Below, piece by piece: positions 1 to 11,426 of a stretch of DNA of 64,000 nucleotides (position 1 is the stretch's first letter; the number at the start of each line of letters is the position of its first letter). The translations under genes and the position numbers were made by a program. The stretch is taken from contig OU452198.1 in the NCBI GenBank assembly GCA_911728435.2, positions 5,270,001 through 5,334,000 of the forward strand. The letters are read 5' to 3'. Below the pieces are notes generated by a model, which saw nothing but the letters and a program-made list of their open reading frames with translations, was not told the DNA's origin and searched no databases. This DNA is from Apoderus coryli (Eukaryota > Arthropoda > Insecta > Coleoptera > Attelabidae).

Positions 1-1140
1 AGCTGTCTTTAATTAATTTATGTGTAAAATTTACCCAAATGCCCCCTATATCTACGCCAATGAACAGTTAATGAAAACCAAAATAACGCAGATTATTTTA
101 GGATATCGGTCCCCAAATGCATGTAAAATTTTGTGAAAATCGGTTAGCTAGTTTTTGAAAATTGAACAAAAAAAGTTAATTTGACCAATAAATTTGGACA
201 CCCTGTGCAAAAAATGCTTAAATTACTTTCAGGAATCTCCAGTTTCTGTTTGTTGCAACCACAATGAATCACCCTCTATAACTGGATAAAATACGACGCT
301 TCAATCTTAGAACCGGTAAAAAAGCTATCAGAGGAAAATTGAGGATTGATTTAAAATGCTAATGAGATGAACCCAAGTTTTTTTCTTTTAAATGTTTATA
401 AGAACACAAAATATATTACGAATTTCTTCATAGGTTGGCACACTTGGTTTCCTGCTAGTATTGATTGGCAACTTATGATAATAATAACGTAAATATGTAG
501 TAAATCTACAGGAAAATTCAGGTTACTTACGCTTTGTTCTTATCAAGAAAATAGTTAAGTAATAATTCTAAGCAATTCCTTGATGACTAGAACAATAATT
601 TATTAAATAAGTACGTAGATACTGTTAAAAATGAAGCACAACGTGACAAATAGTATGCCCTGTTGTATAAACCCAGTCAGCCGCGGGCATGCCAACGAAA
701 AAGACGAAGAGAGCGAAATCCAGTTGCGCGCTCGAAAAACAAAAGCGTCGTTGTTTTTTGAATTTTGACAAGTGTCAGAAAAATACTTAATTTTTTTTTG
801 TTCTGTTAAAATTGTTCTTGAATTGTTATATTAATCATATTATTTCATATTAGTTTTATTCGTAGTGTTAGATATCATAAAATTTTCTACAGTGTGAACT
901 ATTAATCTAATACAACACAAATTTCGTAGATCCCGGGTGTTTTATTTCACGTAACGCAAAGTGTTAACGAATTTATTATCAGATACTTACTAGAGGCTCA
1001 TGCAGCTTCCGCTGAAACAAAAGAAATATACAGATATAAATAACAATTGAGTAAAAATAATTACCTATTCACTAACCACAACCAAATGATGATGATTTGG
1101 CAACCCTGGTGTTGCAATCTGGCAACTGACAGCTCTATCG
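1..1140. other. No gene seen; AT-rich non-coding DNA
   Basis: I see no exon-like open frame and no recognisable protein fragment here. The motif ACACCCTGT near 187 matches termini that recur through the window (see findings). Only short ORFs occur. Confidence 0.6.
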
Positions 1141-1243
1141 TAAAGTTGGACATTTTTGAGGTTATACGTACTCAGAACGTTTTGAAATACGAGCGCTATT
1201 TGTGTTATTTACAGTAACTTAAAAGATTCATCTCGGCCCAAAA

Positions 1244-1700
1244 ATGGAATTAAATGAACATTTTCATGCGATTATTTTTAACAACTATCGACGTGCATTA
1301 ACTCAGCAACAGTGCATGGATGAACTTAATTCAATTTTTGGCGATGAAGCTCCATCAAGGACCAGTGTTTATCGATAGTATGGTGAATTCAATCGTGGTC
1401 GTAGTTCACTCCAAGACGAATTTCGTGAAGGTCGTCCAAAATCAGTTGTTGTTCCGAAACCCATTGAAGCTGTGGGCGAACTGATATTGCAAGATCGTCA
1501 TGTGACCTATCAAGAGATTGAGACAACCTTAGGCAATTGTGGGACCAGCGCACCAGCATACATTCAATATTGCATAAACATTTGACTGTCAAAAAAATTT
1601 GTTCGCGTTGGACCCCACACAATTTGTCAATCGCATTTCTATAACATCAGGGACTTTCTAGAGATGTTCGCTTGGAGCAGCAGGGAACAATACTTAATAT
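1244..1700 (+). pseudogene. Mariner-family transposase, N-terminal fragment, broken
   Basis: From the ATG at 1244 the frame reads a mariner-type paired helix-turn-helix start (MELNEHFHAIIFNNYRRA, then QQCMDELNSIFGDEAPSRTS and VYR). An in-frame TAG follows at about 1376. The frame resumes with FNRGRSSLQDEFREGRPKS and PIEAVGELILQDRHVTYQEI, which is the second HTH and linker of mariner transposases. Further similarity around 1560-1660 is frameshifted. The catalytic DD(D) domain is not seen. This is a dead copy of a cut-and-paste transposase; terminal repeats were not identified. Confidence 0.8.
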
Positions 1701-2188
1701 TTTTTTGCCTCTGGAGCTCATTTTGAAATATAAATATTGTATTTTTTTAAATTTTAATAACACGTAGTATACACAGCGCTAATCAAACTACTACTGCTGT
1801 TAAACAACAAACAACTAAACTGCAAATCTAGATAAAATCAGCTGACTTCAGCCTGCTAGTAGGTAACTGTAAAACGCGGGAAAATCTCACTTAATTTAGT
1901 TCTATAAGTGGCTATGTGAATTTGGTTACATATGGAATCAGCAGAAATATCGGTTAACGGTTTCAAAACTAGCTATGCGCTTTTAAACATTCCATATGAA
2001 CCAGGAAAAATATATTAAAATAAGGTAGACACTTTCTGAAATGCTAATATTGACGCCAAATTTGAATTTATCGATATGACTACCTATGGAACTAACATAA
2101 ATCGTTATTTTGAAGCAGATCGTGTAGATAGCTCAAAAATCGAATTTTTGTGGTTAGCCACATTTGGAACCAAACCATCGAATTCATC

Positions 2189-2330
2189 ATGAATAGACAA
2201 CGTTTGCAAATTGTTCAAAGTTATTTCGGAAAACACGGTTCAATTCGAGAAACACGACGGGAGTTTTATGGTGCTCATAATCGTCCTTGACAGCGATTAA
2301 TTCGAGAAATATGGCTCGTTTTTGCAATAG
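2189..2330 (+). pseudogene. IS630/Tc1-like transposase, N-terminal HTH piece
   Basis: The ATG at 2189 opens a frame MNRQRLQIVQSYFGKHGS followed by IRETRREFYGAHNRP and then a stop. This is the helix-turn-helix start (DUF4817-like) of the insect IS630-like transposases that carry a VNKQN-type catalytic core. The frame continues past the stop as QRLIREIWL. The rest of the gene lies in pieces at 2890-3195 and 3770-4024, separated by other repeats. Confidence 0.7.
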
Positions 2331-2336
2331 CGAATT

Positions 2337-2610
2337 GAGGACGTCTAATCATGAAAAAAAAAACCTAAATTATAATTTTTCGAAAAGGCCTTATTTACAA
2401 AGATACAGGGTGTTAAAGATGACTGTCTGAGGACGATTTTTTTTTTGAAATATTTTCGAAACAAGTAAAGATGAATTAATCAAATGTAACATATTTATTC
2501 ATCTAGTTAAATGTCGTAAACCGACATGAAATTGAATAAAAAAGGATGAACATAGGCGGGCAAACGGGGGGGACCCTTCCCTTAATTATAACCTAACTTT
2601 TTGTTCTTGT
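2337..2610. repeat. Dispersed repeat, copy 1 (second copy at 37133-37330)
   Basis: The segment around 2470-2600 (ATGAATTAATCAAATGTA start, then a G-rich GGCGGGCAAACGGGG stretch, then CCTTAATTATAACCTAAC) is nearly identical to 37198-37325. The shared sequence begins near CTAATCATGAAAAAAA in both. Copy 1 contains extra DNA, including ACAGGGTGTTAAAGATG at 2404. It splits the IS630-like transposase described on either side. Confidence 0.75.
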
Positions 2611-2889
2611 GACTTTTATTCCATTTGTATCAAAAATGTGATAAAATAAAGTTTTCTACATAAAAGCATACTTGTTTTTCATCGAAAAACTTAAAGGTTT
2701 TCGAGAAATTCGAGTTTGAAAATTTTAGGACAAAACTGGTCCTTAGTACACAGCAGTTTATTTTGATATTGAAATACAGTTTGCGAACGAAAAGTTTTCC
2801 AAAATTTTATTAATGCTGTGCAGGAATTCAAGTCACACGATCATCTTGAGTCGAAGAAAACATTGCCATTGATCCACAATTTCATAAGA

Positions 2890-3195
2890 AAAGTTTGTTC
2901 AGGTTGAAGCACACTTTTGGTTCTGGTTCTGGCAACAAACAGAATTGCCGATTTTGGAGCGATGGATTATCATGGCGCCATTTTTGAAACACCATTAGAT
3001 CCAGAAAAAGTCAAATCTTCCGCCTCTACAAAAATGTAGAGCCTGTACGCCGAAGAACAGTTCGTACACCAGAAAATATTCAACGAGTGAGAATTGCGCT
3101 TACAAAAACTCCTAAAAGATCTGCTAATCTACAAACCCTTATCCTACGAATATCGAAGAAAAGCTTAGATCGAATTCTTCAAAGGGATTTAAAAT
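2890..3195 (+). pseudogene. IS630/Tc1-like transposase fragments
   Basis: Around 2908-2985 one frame reads EAHFW and a shifted frame reads NKQNCRFWSDG. Together these are the catalytic-core hallmark of IS630-like transposases. Around 3030-3195 the frame reads NVEPVRRRTVRTPENIQRV and later SLDRILQRDLKFHTY, which is the linker and second HTH that should precede the catalytic core. The core piece therefore lies upstream of linker sequence, so the region is scrambled or built from two copies. Confidence 0.65.
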
Positions 3196-3769
3196 TTCAT
3201 ACCTATAATTGAGTTGACATTGAGTGATCGCAGGGTCGTCAGAGATCTATTAATACTTTATAAGCTTTTGAACAATATGGTATCGTCTTCTTATTTGTTG
3301 TCCAATATTCATTTTCATTTACCGTCTAGGAACAATAGATACTCTCACCTTTTCCATGAGGAATTTCACCGTACAAATTATGGAGGAAATAATTTTGTCC
3401 CTAGAGTGACCAGGATGGCGAATTCTTGCTTAAGCGTTGATTTCTTAGCGCCTATAGATGAATTTATTCGCCGTTTGAAATGTGAGCGTCGTGACGGCAG
3501 TTTTGCGTAGGTCGATCGATGCCTGTTGCGTTGACGATCATGGTTTTCCTTTTATTCCTGGCGTGGGTCTTGCGAATAGCTTTAGTATAACTTGATTTAT
3601 GTTTAAATTGTCTACTTATTGTGTAATTTAAAGTTTCTTGGGTTTTGTATAATTGTTGAATTTGTGTAGTATTGCATGGAATTATATTTGTTATATTATA
3701 TTGTATACTGTATAAATGGACTTTGTCCGTGAATAAATAAATAAATAAAATAAATAAATAAATACCAAA
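3196..3769 (+). mobile_element. 3' end of a non-LTR retrotransposon (LINE)
   Basis: The frame at about 3214-3510 reads LSDRRVVRDLLILYKLLNN, HLPSRNNRYSHLFHEEFHRT and NFVPRVTRMAN. This is the C-terminal region found in jockey/CR1-type LINE ORF2 proteins of insects. It is followed by about 220 bp of 3' UTR and a simple (AATA)n-type tail at 3732-3768. The 5' end is truncated, as is usual for LINEs. It sits inside the IS630-like transposase: transposase sequence stops at about 3195 and resumes at about 3770. Confidence 0.75.
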
Positions 3770-4024
3770 TTGCACAGCAGCAAGGTTAACATTTTGTCAA
3801 GAATTTTTGGATTTACATCAAGGAGCAATTCACAGTCTCCTAATGACCGACAAAGTAAATTTTTATTTGAACGGCATGGTCAATAAACAGAATTTTAGAT
3901 ACTGGTCAAATGAAAATCCTCGTGAAATCTTTACATACAGAATCTCCATAATCCAAAAGTTGTTGTGTGGTCTGGATGTGGTGTGGATATTTATAAGTTA
4001 TCATAAATCCCAAAGAGTTATTTA
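3770..4024 (+). pseudogene. IS630/Tc1-like transposase, catalytic-core piece
   Basis: From 3807 the frame reads LLMTDKVNFYLNGMVNKQNF then RYWSNENPREIF. This is the catalytic-core hallmark (usually F/MSDEAHF...GYVNKQN) of IS630-like transposases. The expected acidic residue is degraded (TDKV in place of SDEA). After a frameshift, PKVVVWSGCGV (normally KVTVWCG) is readable at about 3950-3985. A possible element end, ACCCTGTATATG, lies at about 4097-4108. Confidence 0.7.
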
Positions 4025-4109
4025 GTAAAATAAAAATTTGTTTTGTTAACTAAAAAAAAATAATTCAAATATTAAAATGGGTAGTCTATTATGAGGAACC
4101 CTGTATATG

Positions 4110-4910
4110 TAGTATGGAAAAAGTTAGAGCTGTAAGTTTACATGTCCTTATACGCTTTACTCATTGTCACACTGGGAAACTTTGTGTTAATAAAACTATA
4201 TCCTATGTGTAGTATCTAAATTTAAAATCTTCCTCAATATTTGCACAAAAAACACCTTATGATCACGACACACAATTTCGAAACAATGGCATTGATATTG
4301 ATTTGTTTCAAACAAAGTTCTTAGGCAATAAAAATAGTTAAACAATTAACTAAAATATAATTATAACGATGCTCACCCAATAGGATCCATGATTGAATCT
4401 TAATTAACACTACAACACATCAAAGTGGAGTTTGAAAAACTAATTTGATATCGACACAAAAACACTTTTATACATTTTGATTAAAAGTGATCGATTTCAA
4501 TTTATAAAATGTTGATTGCACTCGCAAACTTATCTCGATGGGTTTATTTTGCACAATGGAAAAGCTCCTGTATGTCTGTACTTTTAACGAAAAAACATGT
4601 GAGGCATTCGTAACGCACTTGAGACACACCACTTTTACTGTTTCATTTTGAGTTTTGCATATTACACGTGTTGACATGGTATTAGAATTTCTTTTTCTGT
4701 TGTGACGAGCTGCAAAACTTTCTGTTATTTTTTTTTCTAAAGTAATCCATGTTGATACGTGTTTTATTTGAAATTATTTATTTTATTTGTTAAATTTCAA
4801 GTCAAATTTATAAGTCAAAATAAATTATATATATTTTAATAAAAATAACAGCACATTTGTTTCACATAACACTCTATTTGTCCCGATCTTAGGTGGAACT
4901 CCCAACATGA
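4110..4910. other. No gene recognised
   Basis: AT-rich sequence with only short ORFs, none with recognisable similarity. It is probably old repeat-derived DNA. Confidence 0.5.
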
Positions 4911-4914
4911 CATA

Positions 4915-5180
4915 GAATCAGGGGCGGCTAGTCCTAAGAGGCAAGTGAGGCAGTGCCTCACTAACTTTTTAACTAATTAAGATTTTTTTAGTGTTAAAAA
5001 TTAAGCACCTACGCACATGATGATTTAATGCTCGCTATCCAATGAGGCAACAATGCCCTGCCGCGGCTTGCCCATCGGCGAACGCAGAACGGGAGTAGGC
5101 CAACGTCAATAAAAACATCTATACTGGCCGCAATTAAATCATTTTAAGCGCGAGGCACTGCCTTTCGTCCCTATACACGT
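4915..5180. repeat. Possible hAT-like non-autonomous element end
   Basis: The segment begins AATCAGGGGCGGC and contains GTGAGGCAGTGCCTCAC-type sequence repeated nearby (GAGGCACTGCC at 5152). CAG[G/T]GGCGGC starts and GTGAGGCA motifs are common at ends of hAT-like elements in animals. A second CAGTGGCGGC start is at 29998. No matching second end or 8-bp duplication was found, so the assignment is tentative. Confidence 0.3.
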
Positions 5181-5354
5181 CGAGTTGCTACTTTTAATTT
5201 TTGTTATCTACTACTACATTGATTAATATTAGTCTCCGATTTTTTATTAAACAGACAGTAGTACAAGTAAACGTAGATTTAGAAATGTGAAATTCTGGGG
5301 ATATAATCAATTATTTAATATATCGGCAGTCATTTTGAAGATTTAAGTAAATAT

Positions 5355-5640
5355 TAGCACCGCGGGAAAAAGTAACAGGGGTTTTAATAAAGAAATGGTT
5401 AATTATTTTGCCGATTATTTTCAAGGATCATATATGCGGTCGGCTCTATTTTGTTGAGATTCCGCGGAAAACTGCGATTTACAGCAGCTTCAAATTAGGG
5501 AGATTGATGACAATGATGTTTTCAGATTTCAGACCATTTAAATCGTTTAAAGCTAGACATACTTCGGGTCCGGATGTTGTACCTGCCTTTGTCTTCAAGG
5601 ACTGTGCGTCAGTCTTCGCTAAACCGATTTCAATTATACA
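5355..5640 (+). pseudogene. LINE ORF2 fragment (start of reverse transcriptase)
   Basis: Overlapping frames read EMVNYFADYFQGSY, SAENCDLQQLQIREIDDNDV and, after a shift, FKARHTSGPDVVPAFVFKDC and ASVFAKPISII. This is the region leading into the palm of jockey-like LINE reverse transcriptases (normally KSxKSxxxxGPDGxPxxxxKxC). Similarity ends abruptly at 5640, where a different repeat begins, so the copy is truncated or interrupted there. Confidence 0.7.
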
Positions 5641-6050
5641 CTGAAAAAAATATTTGTTTGGATAAAAAAAATGGAGTTGAACCAAACAAATATTATAAAA
5701 AACAAACAACCCATGTACTTGAGACAAATATATGGTTTATTTCAAATACTCAACTAGCATTTGTTTGATTTAAACAAATATTTATCTGACTTAGTACTTA
5801 TACTTGTTAACAAGGCCCGAAAATGTAAGGCTATATTTGTTTGCTTCAACTAACTAGAGTTATTTAGAGAAAGACTCCATGTACTTGGCTCAAAGGTGCT
5901 GCTACTTGGAATAAATAAATATTTGTTTATTCTGAATAAACATTTTTTTATATTAAATATGTGATTTGTTCTATCCAAACAAATAATTTGTTCCGGAAAA
6001 TTTGATAGTTTGCTGCCAATAAATAGTTTTTTTGATACAAATAAATATTA
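5641..6050. repeat. AACAAAT-rich repeat, probable MITE
   Basis: The block starts sharply at CACTGAAAAAAATATTTG, exactly where LINE similarity stops. It contains many direct and inverted copies of AAACAAATA/TATTTGTTT (about 5655, 5685, 5765, 5845, 5920, 5985). The second terminus was not located. Confidence 0.45.
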
Positions 6051-6114
6051 ATGAGGGAATTAATAATACTCTGTTTCCTCCACTAAACTTCAATATATAT
6101 TTATAATTCGGTCG

Positions 6115-6190
6115 TACTCCAATTATCATTGGGTTATTACAACATACATGTTTCGGTCATATATATGGCCATCCTCAGTGTTATACAAAA
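6115..6190 (-). repeat. Penelope-like or related terminal motif
   Basis: On the minus strand the sequence runs CACTGAGGATGGCC, a short AT stem, then GACCGAAACATG. The CTGANGA...CGAAAC arrangement is common in terminal parts of insect Penelope-like elements and related retroposons. Similar motifs lie at 47.6, 48.6, 49.0 and 63.9 kb. No reverse transcriptase of this class is seen next to it. Confidence 0.35.
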
Positions 6191-7054
6191 GTTACATTGT
6201 CATACAATTTTGAAGCTGTAATAAATTGGTATTGTTAACATTATATAATTTTGTTATTGTTCGTGACTTACTTTACTGGAATAAAAATAAAAAAAATTTT
6301 CTTAAAAATTCTACATTCTTAAAACTATCTCAACTAAAAGAACATTATACTTCTAATATTTTTGTTTTCTTCATGATATACAGAGAAATGCTCTTTAAAA
6401 ATAATAATATATATCTATTTTAAATCAGATCTACAGGGTGTTCAAAATGAAATCATTCCCCAAAAATATTACGTGTGTAGGTGTTTTTCACTTGCTTCAT
6501 AGGACAAGCCGCCACTGCTCCTGACTTACATGCAATGAAACCATTTCATACTCCAAATACGGAAGGCGTAATTATGGTTCTAGTTCTTACTTACCAACCG
6601 CAGATAGGTACCAACTTGTTGCTCTTTTCGCCATTGTATGAGATGCTGTTTGAACATGTGGGCATCTCCCGCCCTTATTTATCCTTAAAACTTAAAAAGG
6701 TTTGCGACGGACAGTGTGTGACTATCCCTTACATACAAGTAGGTATTTTTTTCATTATTATATTATTATCCATAACTGATAACACGTTTAAATGCTAAAT
6801 ATTAATTAGAGTAAAATGCATGCATCTCAATTTGTTACAAAATACTAATTGGCAATGAATTATCTGATTAAAATATCCAGATTAATTTGTTATCAATTAA
6901 TATTATTACATAATCCCGATCATCATAGTCTTCCATGTGTAAAATGTCTTAACGGTTAAGTAATATAATAATTCCTTAAATACCAGATATTCTTCGATCC
7001 TAATAACCTACTTATTTATCTTTTACTATTAAAAAAAGCTTAATTTTTGATAAA
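6191..7054. other. No gene recognised
   Basis: An AT-rich stretch. A 105-residue open frame at 6481-6798 shows no recognisable domain. An ACAGGGTGTTCAAAATG motif at about 6433 is one of the recurrent ACAGGGTG termini in this window. Confidence 0.5.
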
Positions 7055-9515
7055 ATGGCTAATTTTTTTCAAAGAGAAATGACCAGAATATTAAATTCCG
7101 GTTTCATGACATCTTTCACAATTTCGACCCCATCAATGTGCTGGCATGATAATAATAATATAAATATTCTTTTGTTCTTGAACCCGTCTTTATTATTTTG
7201 TATAGATAATATATTTAGCAATATCCAAGATTATTGCACTAGAGTTATAGAAAACCATCTCTCTGATCACACTTCATCAAATTATGTCTTTGAACCGCCA
7301 GCCTTGTGACAAACCTCCAATAACTGTAGAGTCTAAAAGATTAGTTAATATGGGCAATATTTCGTTGTTCAGAAATCAAATAAACAAGGTTGAATGGTTT
7401 ACCCTTAAAACTATCACTAAGTACCAATAGATTATTCAATATTTTCTATGATATTATCTTGAGCATCTTTGAGTCCGCATTCCCATTAATACAACAAAAA
7501 TCAAGATCCAATAATACAAAAAATCCATGGATGACCCCCGAACTCCTTGAACTATCAAAAACTGTTAGGGAAATGGCTGCACTAAATAAAAAAATAGAAA
7601 ATAATTGTTATGCACATAAATACAAAGAACTGAAAAAAATATACACCTATAAAATTAAAAAAGCCAAAAGATCATACAACAACGACCGAATCATTCAGAC
7701 AACTAATGTAGGTAGGGAATGTTGGAGAATAATAAATGAAAAGCGAGTTAATGGTAAAAAAAAAATAAAAACACTATTCAAGAGGTTATCGGCGTTGACC
7801 AGAATATATTAAAGATACCAATCGACATTGCAAATACTTTCAATGACTTCTTTGTCAGTTTTTCTAGGAAGAATACTTCATGCAGCCTGGACACACCGAA
7901 TCTCGTGAAATCCACAATTAGATCTTTTTTCCTTCACCCCACTACCCCAGATGAGATCTCCAGAGTTGCCAGGAAAACTTGCAGCAAAAAATCTAGCAGT
8001 TTGGATAATATTCCGGGTAATGTGGTTCTGGCCGTTGTTGATATCATTGCAGGGCCGTTGTCCCTGATAGTTAACAGAAGCTTTGAGGAGGGTGTTTTTC
8101 CGGAACGTTTAAAAAAATCAAAAATTATTCCCATACATAAAAATAAAGGAGATCCTAGGGATATAAATAATTACAGACCTTTGGCATTACAAAAGTTCAG
8201 TAAAATCTTTGAATCTTTATTTAACAATAGACTTAATGATTATCTGGAAAAACATAAACTGCTTGCTCACAGCCAAAAATGGATTTAGAAGCAATCGGTC
8301 AACAGAGACAGCTCTGAGTCAGGCTTTTGGTCACTTGTTTCATGCCCTTAATAACAGGCAAATGGTGGCTGGTATTTTCTTTGATCTGAGCAAGGCTTTT
8401 GATACAATAGGCCACAAGCTTTTGCTGTAAAAATTGGCGGATGTTGGAGTGCATGCATCGTACCCAGCAAGTAGAGATTGCGGGCGTTCGTTCAGGGGTG
8501 GGAATTGTGAGCAATGGGATACCACAGGGCTCATGTTTATCGCCAACTTTATTTAATATATTTATTAATATCCTGCTGGACGTTTTGGGGTTTTTTGGCC
8601 TGCCCGTTCTTTATGGGGATGACACAAGTGTCCTTGTTTCAGCCGGGGATGAGAGTGGGTTGGTACGGTCTGCTAATGCCCTAGCTGGCGCGATGCACAG
8701 AAGGTGCGAACACAATGGACTGGCACTCAATGCATTAAAAACTGTCTTTCTCCCAATTTCAATATCAAATAGGAACATGGACCGAAGTTATTTAATAAGA
8801 GCCAAAGATAAATCTATTGAACAGGTCAGTAGCACCAAATTCTTGGGAATATATACAGACAATAAATTGACCTGGAGCACGCATAAAGACGCTGTAACAA
8901 CATCAAAAATACTGTATCGAATGATATTCTTAAATTGATATATTTTGGTCTGATACAGTCTACCTTGATGTATGGTGTTATATTTTGGGGGGGAGCGAGT
9001 GGGACAGCGAGGGTGTTCAGAACTACTTCCTGTAAGGACCATTTTAAAAAATTAAAGTTAATGACATTCCCTTCACTATACATGTACGCACTTATAGTAC
9101 ATATAAATAACAAAATGAAATATTGCCTAAATCAGAAGATATACATAGTCACAATACTAAAAATAAAAATAACTTGGTATTACCATTCTCCAGCTCAACT
9201 ACTGGCCAAAAGAACCCTAACAACATAGGTGTTAAATGTTTCAATAAAATTTTAAAAATACAAAAGTCTCAAAACATTTCTATCAAAAAATTGAAACTGG
9301 AGCTGAGAACCTTTTTTATAGAGAAATGTTTTTATTCAGTAGACGAGTTTTTAAATTATACTAATGAATAGTTTTAAGTCCCGAATTATAGCGGGTTATG
9401 TATGAATATTATTGTTTTTGTGTTGTATGTAATATTATTGACTATCACATAATGTGACATGTCATATTGTATATTGTTATCATTCTGAGGAGCAAAGAAT
9501 AAATACAAAAAAAAA
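7055..9515 (+). pseudogene. Jockey-like LINE ORF2, frameshifted but near full-length 3' part
   Basis: In order: 7055-7308 is the end of the apurinic endonuclease domain (CIDNIF, then ENHLSDH, family pattern CIDHIF...DHYP). 7390-7812 is the linker. 7905-8288 is the start of the reverse transcriptase (KKSSSLDNIPGNVV, PIHKNKGDPRDINNYRPLAL). 8284-8430 holds NGFRSNRSTETAL and the motif-A stretch FDLSKAFDT. 8441-8938 holds GIPQGSCLSPTLFNIF and the catalytic YGDD near 8612, then STKFLGIYTDNKLTW. The C-terminal tail follows at 9123-9371 (KLKLELRTFFIEKCFYSVDE), then a 3' UTR with a short A-rich end near 9500-9518. At least four frame changes and a stop inactivate it. The aspartates of motif A and YGDD remain. 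Clade (jockey versus CR1/Rex) is not settled. Confidence 0.85.
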
Positions 9516-9518
9516 TTT

Positions 9519-11426
9519 CATAATGGATTTTTTTTTGGGACGAGGACACTTCATTACTAATATTTATATGGACAATATACGAGACTCCGAGATTTATTTT
9601 ATCGTTTGATACACGTGAACTGTCAATTCATAACTGCCCTCTGTCCCTGTTACGTTGGCTATATATATAATTGGCCTTCTTTCTTGGACACTTCCAGTGA
9701 GTAGTCCAATTTTCTCCAACATTCTGGCCCACGTAGGTCCATTCTACATCCATACGGTAAGCGAGGCACATCCTACAAAATTAACACAGCGCTGCCCCGG
9801 ACGAGGTACGGCCTACAAAATTTGTACAGAGTCGCCTCCCGTTTGTTTGATTCGCTAGCTTTCGAGAAGAGATCATCTGATTACTATAGTACAGCCAACG
9901 CGGTGTTGGCGGATGTATTTATTTCTCTCTAATCTCTAAGCATTGGGGACGTTTTTTGCCCACCAAACGAATACATTTAATTCGACGCGGATGGTCAAAA
10001 TGTCAACTTTCTTTCATTGATAGAGATGCAAGCAATGTATCGATATATTCGATTCGATCTCCAAAAGTCATGCCACATCTTTTTAAGGTAACTATTGCCT
10101 TGAAGACTGCAACTGAGACTATTGGTCGCCTGTTATTATTACAAACTACAACCTAGTTGGACCTGTAGAGTTATATTCGAATAGTGTTCAGAATAATAAT
10201 GAAATCCATTTCAATAGAATTGCGATTGAGGGGGAATTAAAATAATTTAAATATTCTTGGTCTTTGTCAACGTTTCGATGTTTTCGTCGTCAATTTTTGA
10301 AATTTATTTGTTTTAGCATGTATTTATATAATTTCTGTTCTCTTCTCTTCCCACGCCAATGATCATTTATTAAAAGTTATTAAAAGGCACCAAATTATGT
10401 GAAATTTGTAAGTATATGCGGGCGTCTTTTGGCCTCGCGAAGACCCTGACTTTTCATTAACTAAAGTGTATATAAACATTTATTTCAATTAGTTTTAAGT
10501 GTGTTTTTATTTTATTGAAATACTTTCGTATGATATTATAACAAATATCAATTTGATGACACGTTCTACTTGATCAAGGATTTTAAGGTTATTGTAATGA
10601 TGACAGAAACATTGTTTTTTAGATTATTGTGTGATTTCTATGTTTGATATTTTATAAGAATCACTTCTACTGATATGCGTACGTAGTTATTTATTTTTAG
10701 TAAATTTCGTGTGATAATATCTACTAAAATGAAGCACTCAAGGTCTTTCAGGTTTTGTTTAAAATTAATACCATATATTAAACGATATATTTAATCTATG
10801 TTAATACTAATTACTTATCTATACCTAATTAGATACTTTAGACAGATGGCGACTGCCAGATCTACTCACCTCTAACTTCCCTAACAACAAATAATATCGA
10901 TTATAATTATACAGGGTCAGTCACCACAGACTCCATGGAATTTTACACAATTTTCGTTTTCAAATGCATTATGTAGAGTAGCATATCAAAGTTATGTTTT
11001 TTTAACTTGAATGCCCAGTATTTTATTGCATTTTTGGATTGTGCATAAACAATAAGATTAATTTTTATTAAGGTTCCCTATACTTAAATAGAAGGCGATT
11101 TATTGCAATTATTATTCAAAATGCAAGGGTTGAGAAAAAAATTAATTGTCCTCAAATCAAACTGACTGTTATCAAATTGCTTTTTCTTTTAAGTAGTCCA
11201 TTAGTGTGTTAGTTCATTTAAAAAGTGATTTACGAAATGTACTTTACTGGGTGTTCAGCATTTTCAATTTCTTGACTCTCATATTCAAAGTCTAATTTCA
11301 CTCTTATCTTAAATGTATTTTTCTCTCTATCATGTAGCTGATTCAGTTGCCTTTCAAACGAGAAAAATTCGGAAAAGAGGCTCTTAAATAGGATTAATTA
11401 AGCTCCATTTTAACCCATATTTCATT
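9519..11426. other. No gene recognised
   Basis: A more GC-rich patch at 9590-9930 has only short open frames that I cannot place. The remainder is AT-rich. A repeat terminus, TACAGGGTCAGTC, occurs at about 10911. Confidence 0.5.

Noticed and set aside
1389..1622. 77-residue minus-strand ORF
   Set aside because: It is the antisense shadow of the mariner transposase fragment.
6481..6798. 105-residue ORF
   Set aside because: It has no recognisable motif, lies next to a repeat terminus and lacks exon-like context. I could not support a gene.
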